Positions 16,770 to 24,703 of a DNA stretch of 64,000 nt are shown here, one piece after another (position 1 is the stretch's first letter; the number at the start of each line of letters is the position of its first letter). A program made the translations under genes and the position numbers. Under the pieces are notes generated by a model that was given only the letters and a program-made list of their open reading frames with translations, had not been told where the DNA came from and did not search any database. The stretch comes from Dehalococcoidia bacterium. Its GTDB lineage: Bacteria > Chloroflexota > Dehalococcoidia > Lucifugimonadales > UBA1123. Where the stretch lies: assembly GCA_009838465.1 (NCBI GenBank), contig VXRN01000023.1, positions 248,001 through 312,000 on the forward strand, given 5' to 3'.

Positions 16770-18458
16770 ATGGCACTGATAGAGGGAAGCGCACTCGTAA
16801 CTAAATCAATAGCGAATGAAGGGATAACGACGCTGTTCGGACTGGCGGGCGGCCCTATCGTCGAGGTGATGGGCTACGGACCTCAATACGGAGTGAGACC
16901 GATAGGAGTCAGGCACGAGCAGGCGGCCACGTTCGCGGCCACAGCATACGGATACGTCAGAAATGAGGTTGGAGTCGCGGTACTGGCGGCGGGGCCAGGC
17001 GTTACCAACGGCGTGACCGGCGCTCACGTGGCCTTCGACAATTGTATGCCGCTGGTAATAATCGGCGGCTCGGGTCCGCAGACGGGTCGCTACTCGGGCA
17101 CGTTCCAGGAGACGGACAACGTACCTATGTTCCGGGAAATTACGAAGATGGCGGTACAGGTGGACAGCGCTTCACGCATCCCCGAGTACATGGCCATGGC
17201 TTTCAGAAAGGCGAAGACCGGACGACCCGGGCCGGCGTACCTAGACCTTCCGTCCGACGTGCTCCAGGAAATGGTCGAGGAGGACTCAGTCCACTGGCCG
17301 ACGGACTACTATACAGACGCGCCGCCACAGGGAAATCCAGAGCAGGTAGCTCGCGCCGCCGACATGCTGCTGAATGCGGAGCGACCCGCGATGATAGTGG
17401 GCAAGGGTGTGCGCTGGTCGGAGCCGACACAGCAACTCACGGGACTGGTCGAGACACTGGGTATGCCTTATCTGCCCTCCCCCATGGGACGTGGGTTCAT
17501 CCCGGACGACCATCCGATGAACTTCAATGCCGCCCGCAGTACGCTGATGCAGGGCGCGGACGTGATCCTGGTCGTCGGAGCGCGCCTGAACTGGATGTTC
17601 GACTTCGGACGCAGGTTCGCGCCTGACGCCAAGATCATTCACATCGACATCGAACCCGAGGAGATCGGTCTCAACCGCAAGGTTGACGTCGGCATCGTAG
17701 GAGACGCGGGACAGGCGCTCGGACAGATTCTAGCCGAAATGGAAGGCAAGACGGACGGCGTTAAGGACCGGGCCGAAGAAGGCCCCTGGCTGACCGCTCT
17801 GCGGGAGAAGGCTGCGTCCAATGCCGAGTCAATCCAGCCGTTCATGGAGGCTGACACCACTCCCATTAAGACTTATCGCCTGCTCACCGAGGTGAGGAAC
17901 GTGTTCCCGCGAGACACGATCTACTCGGTTGACGGACAGATAACGCTGGCAACGGGCCGCCAGATCCTGCCGAGCAACACGCCGGCCAGCCGCCTGAACT
18001 CCGGCACGAACGGCTGCATGGGTGTCGGTGTTCCGTTCGCGATAGGCGCTAAGCTCGCGAGGCCGGATGCGCCGGTCGTCAGCGTAAACGGCGACTGCGC
18101 TTTCGGATTCAACTCGATGGAGATGGAGACCGCGGTACGCCACAGCCTGCCCGTCGTGTTCATAGTGAACAATAACTCCGGCATAGTGGGCGGGAACCTC
18201 GAGTCTATGATGGGACTGCCCGAAGACTACGGCGAAAGAGTCGCTCGTTACGTGCAGGACATTCGCTACGACAAGATGATGGAGGCTTTCGGTGGTCACA
18301 CCGAGCATGTGACCGAACCTGAAGACATCAGGCCGGCGCTGGAGCGCGCATATGCGGCCAGCCAGGATGGTATTCCGTCGTGCGTCAATGTGATAACCGA
18401 TCCGATGGAGCAGATGATTACGCGCTCCAACCGCGCAAGTGCTCTGATGGGGTACTGA
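16770..18458 (+). CDS. Thiamine diphosphate enzyme (acetolactate synthase / 2-hydroxyacyl-CoA lyase type)
   Basis: A 562-residue ThDP-dependent enzyme with the three-domain POX/ALS layout. The ATG at 16770 follows ACGGAGG. The Glu that activates ThDP lies in GVRHEQAATFAATAYGYVR (about 47-65). AAGPGVTNGVTGAHVA follows. The cofactor motif is NGDCAFGFNSMEMETAVRHS (about 442-461), then VVFIVNNNSGI. It resembles oxalyl-CoA decarboxylase and 2-hydroxyacyl-CoA lyase as much as acetolactate synthase. No ilvN regulatory subunit lies nearby, which favours a catabolic role next to the enoyl-CoA hydratase. Confidence 0.83.
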   Translation: MALIEGSALVTKSIANEGITTLFGLAGGPIVEVMGYGPQYGVRPIGVRHEQAATFAATAYGYVRNEVGVAVLAAGPGVTNGVTGAHVAFDNCMPLVIIGGSGPQTGRYSGTFQETDNVPMFREITKMAVQVDSASRIPEYMAMAFRKAKTGRPGPAYLDLPSDVLQEMVEEDSVHWPTDYYTDAPPQGNPEQVARAADMLLNAERPAMIVGKGVRWSEPTQQLTGLVETLGMPYLPSPMGRGFIPDDHPMNFNAARSTLMQGADVILVVGARLNWMFDFGRRFAPDAKIIHIDIEPEEIGLNRKVDVGIVGDAGQALGQILAEMEGKTDGVKDRAEEGPWLTALREKAASNAESIQPFMEADTTPIKTYRLLTEVRNVFPRDTIYSVDGQITLATGRQILPSNTPASRLNSGTNGCMGVGVPFAIGAKLARPDAPVVSVNGDCAFGFNSMEMETAVRHSLPVVFIVNNNSGIVGGNLESMMGLPEDYGERVARYVQDIRYDKMMEAFGGHTEHVTEPEDIRPALERAYAASQDGIPSCVNVITDPMEQMITRSNRASALMGY

Positions 18459-18554
18459 TGAAGGCGTTCAATCGGCTCGTGTATGTTTATGCGCGAGATA
18501 GCGATGCGGTAAAATGACGTGAAGACTGGTCCGCTCTAGTAAAGGAGATGTCAG

Positions 18555-18788
18555 ATGCTCACGACGCTTGATCTTGACAGAAAGCTGCTCGATGCCGTGG
18601 TTGAGGCCACGGGCGAGGAAACGGAGAGCGAGGCGGTGAACGAAGTGCTGAGAGAGTATCTCTACTGGAAGAACGTTCAGGACATACGCTCCATGGCCGG
18701 CCACTCCAGGGTGGAAGATACAACCGCGCGTCAGGGAGAGCTTGATAGAAAGCGTCATAAATTCCTGGAGCGAATTCGACACGGCTAG
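18555..18788 (+). CDS. vapB: VapB-type antitoxin
   Basis: A 77-residue protein starting MLTTLDLDRKLLDAVVEATG after AAGGAG. The N-terminus forms a ribbon-helix-helix-like segment (about 1-40: TLDLDRKLL, then ESEAVNEVLREYL), as in type II VapB antitoxins. The C-terminal half is charged and probably wraps the toxin. It lies one base upstream of the PIN-domain gene, the usual order. Such antitoxins repress their own promoter with the toxin; TAAAAT near 18510 could be the -10. Confidence 0.82.
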   Translation: MLTTLDLDRKLLDAVVEATGEETESEAVNEVLREYLYWKNVQDIRSMAGHSRVEDTTARQGELDRKRHKFLERIRHG

Positions 18789-18789
18789 C

Positions 18790-19176
18790 ATGGCTATCGC
18801 GGATACATCAGTATGGCTGAACTACATCAACCGACCGGATTCTCCAAGCGGCAGGACATTGGATTCCTACCTAACGGACGGCGACGTACAGATGGTTGGG
18901 CCAGTTCTGACAGAGATACTGCAAGGGTGCGTATCTCAATCAGATTATGACTTCTGGGCAAGTCGTCTCGCTGAAATGTCGTTCATAGAAACTGACAAAG
19001 ACACTTGGTTGATAGCTTCGGAAGTGAACTATGGACTGATGAGACGAGGCAGGATGCTCGGATTCGCTGATCTGATCATCGCATCGCTGGCGCTTCAACA
19101 TTCGTTGCCGCTACTGACGCTGGACAACGATTTTGAGCGTGTGGACAATCTTGAAACTTACATACTGGAACAATAA
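18790..19176 (+). CDS. vapC: VapC-type PIN-domain ribonuclease toxin
   Basis: A 128-residue PIN-domain protein. The ATG at 18790, directly after the vapB stop, gives MAIADTSVWLNYINRPD with the first catalytic Asp (D5). Further acidic residues lie in LTEILQGC (about 39-46), GFADLIIASLA (about 94-104) and TLDNDFE (about 114-120), the four-acid magnesium site. VapC toxins cut tRNA or rRNA when released from VapB. The pair sits between the ThDP gene and NIPSNAP with no mobile-element signature. Confidence 0.9.
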   Translation: MAIADTSVWLNYINRPDSPSGRTLDSYLTDGDVQMVGPVLTEILQGCVSQSDYDFWASRLAEMSFIETDKDTWLIASEVNYGLMRRGRMLGFADLIIASLALQHSLPLLTLDNDFERVDNLETYILEQ

Positions 19177-19233
19177 TAATTCGGCATGAGGAACCTCTCC
19201 CATCGCCAATACACCGACGAAAAGGAGTCGAGA

Positions 19234-19851
19234 ATGATTTACGAGTTCAGGACTTATGACCTCAAGCCCCGGTCGGTGCCGGAGTTTGAGAAGCGGACCG
19301 CCGCGAAGTGGGAAGAAGGCCGGGGCAACTACTCCGACCTGTTCGGATTCTGGCAGACCGAGGCGGGCCCTTTGAACCAGGTGGTGCATGTCTGGCCATA
19401 TGAAGACCTCAACCAGCGCAGCGAGGTTCGCTCGAAGGTTGTTGCGGAGGGCGTCTGGCCGCCTGACAACTCCGAGTTCATGCTGAACATGAATTCCGAG
19501 ATATTCCTGCCCGCTCCGTTCATGGAATATCGTGGGGCGGCAAAACTCGGCCCAGTCTATGAAATGCGAATCTACACCTACCAGTCGGGCGACATTCCCA
19601 AGGTGATAGACAAGTGGAGCCAGCACATAGAGGAGAGACAGAAATACTCGCCGCTGGTGGGAGCCTGGTACTCAGAACTGGGAAACCTCAATACCTGGAT
19701 TCATATGTGGGCCTACGAGAGCTACGACCAGCGCGCCGAGGTTCGCGCCGAGACCCGCGCGAAGGGCGTATGGCCGCCTCCGGGTGGAATAGCCCCACTG
19801 AAGCAGGAAAACAAGCTGCTTCTTCCTCTGAGCGTCTCGCCGCTTCAGTAA
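19234..19851 (+). CDS. NIPSNAP family protein, two tandem domains
   Basis: A 205-residue protein; the ATG at 19234 follows AAAGGAG. Two ferredoxin-like NIPSNAP units are visible: MIYEFRTYDLKPRSVPEFEK (1-20) and YEMRIYTYQSGDIPKVIDKW (about 109-128). Each is followed by a Trp-rich stretch (NQVVHVWPYEDLNQRSEVRS; NTWIHMWAYESYDQRAEVRA). The near match of these stretches shows an internal duplication. NIPSNAP is a stress-related dimeric alpha/beta-barrel fold with no settled enzymatic role in bacteria. Confidence 0.85.
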   Translation: MIYEFRTYDLKPRSVPEFEKRTAAKWEEGRGNYSDLFGFWQTEAGPLNQVVHVWPYEDLNQRSEVRSKVVAEGVWPPDNSEFMLNMNSEIFLPAPFMEYRGAAKLGPVYEMRIYTYQSGDIPKVIDKWSQHIEERQKYSPLVGAWYSELGNLNTWIHMWAYESYDQRAEVRAETRAKGVWPPPGGIAPLKQENKLLLPLSVSPLQ

Positions 19852-19881
19852 TAAGTAGTCTGGAAACCGCCTGAAGAGATT

Positions 19882-19907
19882 GAGGCGCCCCCAAGCGGGG
19901 GCGTCTC
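19882..19907. terminator. Terminator between NIPSNAP and htrA
   Basis: GAGGCGCCCCC pairs with GGGGGCGTCTC across a tight AAGC-type loop. It sits between two converging genes and lacks a long T-run, so it is more a strong stem than a perfect terminator. Confidence 0.65.
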
Positions 19908-19927
19908 AGCAACTGAAAACTCAGGAC

Positions 19928-21106
19928 TCACGTCCCTCCAAGCCAGGGGTCAAGCGTTATCCTTACTTCGCGCTCCGCGCCCAGCTTGAACAGAGTTAGA
20001 GTAACCTCGTCTCCCGGAACCTTGGAATTGAGGTAGCTCACCATATCCTCCACCGACTGCACCGGAACGTCGTCAACCGCTGTGATGATGTCGCCCAGCG
20101 TCTCGTTGGTGAGGCCCCTGAATACCGTCAGCCCAGCTCTTCGCGCGGGGCTGTCCGCGAATACGCCCGTAATCACAATTCCACGAGGAAAGTCCAAACT
20201 TTCCGACAGTTCCCGTGTAACGGCCATCCCCTGAATTCCGATCCACGGTCTCTTCAGTTCCGCTGCGGTCTTGAGATTCGGTAGGATGCTGATGGCCGTA
20301 TTACTTGGAACCGCAAAGCCTATCCTGAAGTCCTCGACCGGCGCATTGGGAGCGCTCACGCGAATCGAGGAATTGATCCCAATCACCTTACCTTCGGAAT
20401 TGAGAAGAGGACCCCCTGAATTACCCGGATTCAGCGGCACGTCCGTCTGTATCATGTCTGGAATTGGCCGGTTCAGCACGCTTGTCTGTCCTCTGCCGAT
20501 TCCGCTTACCACCCCGACGGCAACCGAATTGAATTCCCTGAATGGGCTACCGATGGCAATCGCCATCTGCCCGGGTCTGACAAGAGACGAATCCGCCAGT
20601 TCGAGAGGCGCGATACTGCTTACCTCTGACGGATCAACCTTCAGCACTGCCAGGTCGTCGGCCTCACTGACCCCAAGTTTTTCAGCCTCGACCTCCCTCC
20701 CATCTGACAGCCTCACCGCGAATTCGCTACCCTCCGATACTATGTGATTGTTCGTGAGAATGTGTCCCTGATCGTCAACCAGGAATCCCGAACCTGAGTA
20801 CACGCCTGGAATTGCTCTGCCCCGGAATACGCGCGCCACGTCTATTTCGACCACCGCAGGGCCTGCCTCTTCGAAGATGCGTGAAACCTGACTCTCGTCG
20901 AAAAGTGAAGGTCCTCCGCCTTCCCGTGGGATTACGACGGACATGTACGCATATCCCAGCGCAAACCCCAGGACAATGCCAATAGCCAGAACCCCAATCA
21001 CCAACCGGCGCTTGGAATATGACCTCTGGGGAGGCGCTCCTCGAGCGTCCTCACCATATCCTCTGTATTCGTCTGGAACCACTGTCCGGGCTGAAATCCT
21101 CTCCAT
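19928..21106 (-). CDS. HtrA/DegP-type serine protease with PDZ domain
   Basis: A membrane-anchored, envelope-facing protease of 392 residues. A cytosolic basic N-terminus is followed by one membrane helix (LVIGVLAIGIVLGFALGYAY, 35-54). The trypsin-like domain shows His121 in LTNNHIVSEG, Asp151 in EADDLAVLKVD and Ser230 in LNPGNSGGPL, a complete triad. One PDZ domain follows (about 295-385: GIVITGVFADSPARRAGLT, then GDIITAVDD). The architecture matches HtrA quality-control proteases with a single PDZ. It is divergent from thrS. Confidence 0.93.
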   Translation of the reverse strand: MERISARTVVPDEYRGYGEDARGAPPQRSYSKRRLVIGVLAIGIVLGFALGYAYMSVVIPREGGGPSLFDESQVSRIFEEAGPAVVEIDVARVFRGRAIPGVYSGSGFLVDDQGHILTNNHIVSEGSEFAVRLSDGREVEAEKLGVSEADDLAVLKVDPSEVSSIAPLELADSSLVRPGQMAIAIGSPFREFNSVAVGVVSGIGRGQTSVLNRPIPDMIQTDVPLNPGNSGGPLLNSEGKVIGINSSIRVSAPNAPVEDFRIGFAVPSNTAISILPNLKTAAELKRPWIGIQGMAVTRELSESLDFPRGIVITGVFADSPARRAGLTVFRGLTNETLGDIITAVDDVPVQSVEDMVSYLNSKVPGDEVTLTLFKLGAEREVRITLDPWLGGT

Positions 21107-21468
21107 TTTCCACTGATCGTCTGTGTAATTATAACGCAGGTGGGCTTAATGGGTTATATCGGAAAGGCGCATTCGACGTAAGCATCCGCAATTCGGGGCG
21201 TGATATCCACTCTTGACCACCGCAACTCAGACGACTTAGAATTGTTGCAGACTTACAGTTATCAGTGATGTAGGACTGAACGAATTGGGAACCGTGTAGT
21301 TCTCTTCAGACGAATAACATTCTCGACTATGTAGCCTCTCGCGGGTTGTATCCGAATTGCGCGAGGGGCTTTTGTGTGTTCCGGGATATTCCTTATCCTA
21401 TCAGACTAAGACTTTCCCGGCCGGTACGCGCTGGAAGGCGTACTGGCTGAATAATGGGAGAATAACAA
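21107..21468 (+). promoter_or_regulatory. thrS leader region with attenuator-like hairpin
   Basis: This 362-base region lies between divergent htrA and thrS. Bases 21334-21374 form an intrinsic terminator pointing towards thrS. A stretch TTGGGAACCGTG at 21286-21297 resembles, imperfectly, the T-box sequence that binds uncharged tRNA. No specifier loop or other conserved T-box stem was identified, so this is a candidate transcriptional attenuator only. Confidence 0.4.
21334..21374 (+). terminator. Terminator hairpin in the thrS leader
   Basis: GCCTCTCGCG pairs with CGCGAGGGGC (one G-U) over a 16-base loop, followed by TTTT. It stands about 95 bases upstream of the thrS start with no gene before it on this strand, which is what a leader attenuator looks like. 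Confidence 0.7.
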
Positions 21469-23208
21469 ATGACGCTGCAAGTTGATTCCGAACTGATAGA
21501 GCTGCGGATGCGCATAAGGCACTCCGCGGCTCACGTGATGGCCGACGTGGTGAAGACGCTCTTTCCCGATGCCAAGATTGGCATCGGCCCACCCACAGAC
21601 GACGGCTTCTACTACGACTTCATGGTTGAAAACCCGTTCACTCCGGAAGACATCCAGCGAATCGAGAACCGTATGCGCCGCGTGATCAAGCGCAACCACA
21701 AGTTCGAGTACAGAGAGTATTCGCGCGACGAGATAAACGAACTCAATTCCGACGAGCCGCTAAAGCTGGAAGTCATCTCCGAGATCCCCGAGGGCGAGGC
21801 TATCTCCACCTACACGCACGGAAAATTCGAAGACCTCTGCGCTGGGCCGCACGTCGAATCTACCGGCAGGATACCCGCGTTCAAGCTGCTCAACGTGGCC
21901 GGGGCCTACTGGCGCGGAGACGAGAACCGACCGATGCTCCAGCGCATCTATGGCACCGCCTTCGAGTCGCAGGAGGCGCTGGACGAACACCTCAAGAGGC
22001 TGGAGGAGGCGCGCAGGCGCGACCATCGCGTCGTCGGGCGGGACCTTGACCTGTTCTCCGTGCATGACGAGACCGGCCCGGGTCTTATCATCTGGCACCC
22101 GAAGGGTGCGCGAGTGCGCGGGCTGGTAGAAGATCTGTGGAAGCGCGAGCATTACAGGTGGGGCTACGATCTCGTTTATACGCCTCACATCGGTCGTTCC
22201 AACCTCTGGGAGACGAGCGGTCACCTGGAGAACTTCAAGGAGAATATGTTCGCCGCCATGGACATGGAGGGCCAGGACTACTACCTCAAGCCGATGAACT
22301 GCCCGTTCCACATCATGTACTACCGCAATGGCCTCAGGAGCTACCGCGACCTTCCCATGCGTATTGGCGAACTGGGTTCGGTGTATCGCTACGAGAGGGG
22401 AGGCACGCTCCACGGGATGCTCCGCGTCCGGGGAATGACGCAGGACGACGCGCACATATTCTGCCGTCCCGACCAGATAGAGGACGAGGTGAACGGAGTT
22501 CTCGACCTCACGTTCCACCTGCTCAACACTTTCGGATTCAAAGACTTCTCGGTGATGCTCTCCACGCGCCCCGACAAGGCTGTTGGCTCGGAGGAAGAGT
22601 GGGAAGTGGCGACGAACTCGCTGCGCTCCACGCTCGAAGCGCGGGGCATGAGCTACGAGGTGGAGGAGGGCGGAGGCGCGTTCTACGGCCCCAAGATAGA
22701 CATTCACATTCAGGATGCCATCGGCAGGCTCTGGCAATGCACGACTGTTCAATTCGACTTCAACCTGCCTCGCAGGTTCGGACTGACCTACATCGGCGCG
22801 GATGGTGCAGAGCACCAACCCTATATGGTCCACCGTGCGCTGTTCGGCTCGATGGAGCGGTTCATGGGAGTGCTGATCGAGCACTACGGCGGAGCGTTCC
22901 CCACCTGGCTCGCGCCGGTTCAGGCCACGATCATCCCGATTGCCGACCGACACCATGAGTACGCCGAAGACGTTCGTGGAAGACTCCAGGACGCGGGGCT
23001 TCGGGCGGAAACCGACCTTCGCAACGAGCGCATGGGTTTCAAGATACGCGAAGCTCAGATGCAGAAGACACCGTACATGCTCATTGTCGGAGATCGCGAG
23101 ATAGACGCTAACGCGGTCGGAGTTCGGTTGCGGTCGGGCGAGGACCTGGGCGCGGTAGAGGTCGCCGACCTGGTGGACCGCATAGCCATGGAGGTAACCC
23201 CGGATTGA
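21469..23208 (+). CDS. thrS: Threonyl-tRNA synthetase without an N-terminal TGS domain
   Basis: It charges tRNA-Thr. The 579 residues are about 60 shorter than the common form because the protein starts directly at the editing domain. That domain shows HSAAH (H18, H22) and CAGPH near residue 125, the zinc-like editing site. The class II core has motif 2 YRYERGGTLHGMLRVRGMTQ (split over about 306-326), the zinc ligand Cys in MNCPFH, and motif 3 region near residue 465. The anticodon-binding domain ends the protein. Loss of the TGS domain is also known in other lineages. Leader hairpin upstream; a MITE lies just downstream. Confidence 0.95.
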   Translation: MTLQVDSELIELRMRIRHSAAHVMADVVKTLFPDAKIGIGPPTDDGFYYDFMVENPFTPEDIQRIENRMRRVIKRNHKFEYREYSRDEINELNSDEPLKLEVISEIPEGEAISTYTHGKFEDLCAGPHVESTGRIPAFKLLNVAGAYWRGDENRPMLQRIYGTAFESQEALDEHLKRLEEARRRDHRVVGRDLDLFSVHDETGPGLIIWHPKGARVRGLVEDLWKREHYRWGYDLVYTPHIGRSNLWETSGHLENFKENMFAAMDMEGQDYYLKPMNCPFHIMYYRNGLRSYRDLPMRIGELGSVYRYERGGTLHGMLRVRGMTQDDAHIFCRPDQIEDEVNGVLDLTFHLLNTFGFKDFSVMLSTRPDKAVGSEEEWEVATNSLRSTLEARGMSYEVEEGGGAFYGPKIDIHIQDAIGRLWQCTTVQFDFNLPRRFGLTYIGADGAEHQPYMVHRALFGSMERFMGVLIEHYGGAFPTWLAPVQATIIPIADRHHEYAEDVRGRLQDAGLRAETDLRNERMGFKIREAQMQKTPYMLIVGDREIDANAVGVRLRSGEDLGAVEVADLVDRIAMEVTPD

Positions 23209-23231
23209 AAGACGATTGCAAAGTCCCCTCG

Positions 23232-23366
23232 CAGGGTCATTCGATTATCAACCAGTTAAACAAGGTACGTTCGTGGTGAGCTTGTCGAACCATGAACGGG
23301 CCGCCCTTCGACAGGCTCAGGGCGAACGACAGAAGTGGTATCGGGAAATAACCGAAAGAAGCTGAT
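23232..23366 (+). mobile_element. MITE family A, copy 1 (partly decayed)
   Basis: A 135-bp non-coding element between thrS and infC. It is nearly the same in length and sequence as the element at 59308-59442, including the core GTTCGTGGTGAGCTTGTCGA. The left end CAGGGTCATTCGATTAT is well kept; the right end ATAACCGAAAGAAGCTGA is degraded. It is flanked by TCCCCTCG (23224-23231) and TCCTCTCG (23367-23374), an 8-bp duplication with one mismatch. Confidence 0.8.
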
Positions 23367-23470
23367 TCCTCTCGGGGCGGTGTTGTAACCCAAACTCTTC
23401 TGTGCTATATTCATTGAGACCCAAGGGGAACTTGGGGAAGTTCGCTTTGGCGAAAGAAAGAGGTGCCAGG

Positions 23471-24049
23471 ATACCACCAAGAGATTATCGCGCAAATGAG
23501 AGGATAAGGGTGCCGCAGGTCCGCGTGGTGGACGAAGAGGGCAAGCAATTAGGTGTACTTCCCACTAGGCAGGCCCTTGAGATCGCGGACGAAAGGGGCT
23601 ATGACCTGGTTGAAGTGGCGCCGGGCGCCGAGCCCCCTGTGTGCCGCCTTATGGACTTTGGCAAGTTCAAGTACGAGGCGACCAGGAAAGAGCGAGAGGC
23701 GCGAAGAGCGCGACGATTGCGGCCTACCAACGAATTGCGCGAAGTCAGAATGAAGACCAGAATAGGGGAGCATGACAGACTCGCCAAGACCAGGCTCGCC
23801 AAGCGTCTGCTTGGACAGGGCGCAAAGGTCAAGGTGTCCGTCATGTTCAGGGGGCGTGAGAACGAACATCCCGAGATCGGCATGAATCTTCTCAGACTGG
23901 TAGCCGAAGCCTTGGTGGATGACGCCGCTCTGGAAAGCCCCCCTAACTTCGAGAGCCGGAGAATGCTTTCCATGATACTAGCGCCGATTGGCAACTCGAA
24001 TGTAAGGGAACAGAAGACTAACCAGAAACGGGAGAGGGTACGTGCCTAA
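23471..24049 (+). CDS. infC: Translation initiation factor IF-3, probable AUA start
   Basis: IF-3 keeps ribosomal subunits apart and proofreads start codons. The frame runs from an upstream GTG at 23402 that has no ribosome site. A strong GAGGTG at 23460-23465 lies 5 bases before an in-frame ATA at 23471, giving 192 residues starting (M)PPRDYRANERIRVPQVRVVD, just where other IF-3 proteins begin. Non-AUG starts (AUU, AUC, AUA) are characteristic of infC and allow self-regulation. The N domain includes EVAPGAEPPVCRLMDFGKFK, the C domain KVKVSVMFRGREN. A CCAAG/CTTGG hairpin sits at 23421-23435. First gene of infC-rpmI-rplT. Confidence 0.88.
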   Translation: MPPRDYRANERIRVPQVRVVDEEGKQLGVLPTRQALEIADERGYDLVEVAPGAEPPVCRLMDFGKFKYEATRKEREARRARRLRPTNELREVRMKTRIGEHDRLAKTRLAKRLLGQGAKVKVSVMFRGRENEHPEIGMNLLRLVAEALVDDAALESPPNFESRRMLSMILAPIGNSNVREQKTNQKRERVRA

Positions 24050-24245
24050 ACTCAAGACGCACAAGGGAGCCAAGCGCCGCTTCCGCATTACGGGAACCGG
24101 CAAGTTGGTCCGCATGAAGGGGCATAGGTCCCACCTGCGCCGGAAGAAGTCCAACAAGGCCAAGCGCCTCTTCGCCAAGAAATTGGAGGTCAGCCCCTCC
24201 GACGTGAAGATGCTGAAGCGCGCGCTTCCATACGGCCTCGACTAA
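24042..24245 (+). CDS. rpmI: Ribosomal protein bL35
   Basis: A 67-residue basic large-subunit protein with the conserved start PKLKTHKGAKRRFRITGTGK and the KGHRSHLRRKKSNKAKR core. The GTG start at 24042 overlaps the infC end by 8 bases and has GGAGAGG upstream, so it is coupled to infC. Length is normal. Confidence 0.96.
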   Translation: MPKLKTHKGAKRRFRITGTGKLVRMKGHRSHLRRKKSNKAKRLFAKKLEVSPSDVKMLKRALPYGLD

Positions 24246-24282
24246 CTGCTACAATTCCCAGAACACGAATACCCGAATCTGA

Positions 24283-24308
24283 CTGCCCCTGCTCACTGTA
24301 AGGGGCGG
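24283..24308 (+). promoter_or_regulatory. Hairpin between rpmI and rplT
   Basis: CTGCCCCT pairs with AGGGGCGG across a 10-base loop, 30 bases before the rplT start. In several bacteria L20 binds leader or intercistronic RNA in this operon, so this may be a control site. No homology to a known L20 site was confirmed. Confidence 0.35.
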
Positions 24309-24337
24309 TTGTATGTCTGATAGGCGAGGTAGCTCAA

Positions 24338-24703
24338 TTGACACGGATCAGACGCGGCGTAACCAAGCGAAAACGCCACAAGAAGATACTGAAGATGACC
24401 AAGGGCCACCAGGGAGGCCGTCATAGGCTGTTCAGGCAGGCGAATGAGTCCATGCTTCACGCCTATTCCTATGCCTTCGCCCACCGGCGCGAGCGCAAGG
24501 GCGATATGCGCAAGCTATGGAACGTCAAGATAAACGCCGCCGCCCGTGCCAACGGCATCACATACAGCAAGCTGATACATGGACTCAAGCTCGCGGGCGT
24601 CGAGGTGAATCGCAAGATGCTCGCCGACATCGCCATGCGCGACCCTGACGCTTTCGCCCAGATCGCCGAAACCGCCAAGCGGGAACTCGAACCGGCAGCT
24701 TAG
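24338..24703 (+). CDS. rplT: Ribosomal protein bL20
   Basis: A 121-residue assembly protein of the 50S subunit. The frame begins with TTG, giving TRIRRGVTKRKRHKKILK, the usual basic N-terminal extension, with GCGAGGT upstream. The rest (GHQGGRHRLFRQANESMLHA, then the globular RKMLADIAMRDPDAFAQI end) matches the family throughout. Its TAG stop overlaps the TAA stop of the opposite-strand SCO gene in a 4-base convergent overlap, with no terminator between them. Confidence 0.96.
   Translation: MTRIRRGVTKRKRHKKILKMTKGHQGGRHRLFRQANESMLHAYSYAFAHRRERKGDMRKLWNVKINAAARANGITYSKLIHGLKLAGVEVNRKMLADIAMRDPDAFAQIAETAKRELEPAA

Noticed and set aside
21286-21297. Definite T-box riboswitch in the thrS leader
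   Set aside because: Only a partial match to the T-box core; stem I and the specifier loop could not be found.
21760-22956. Open minus-strand frame of 398 codons opposite thrS
   Set aside because: It is the antisense of a clear synthetase gene with no family match or start signal.
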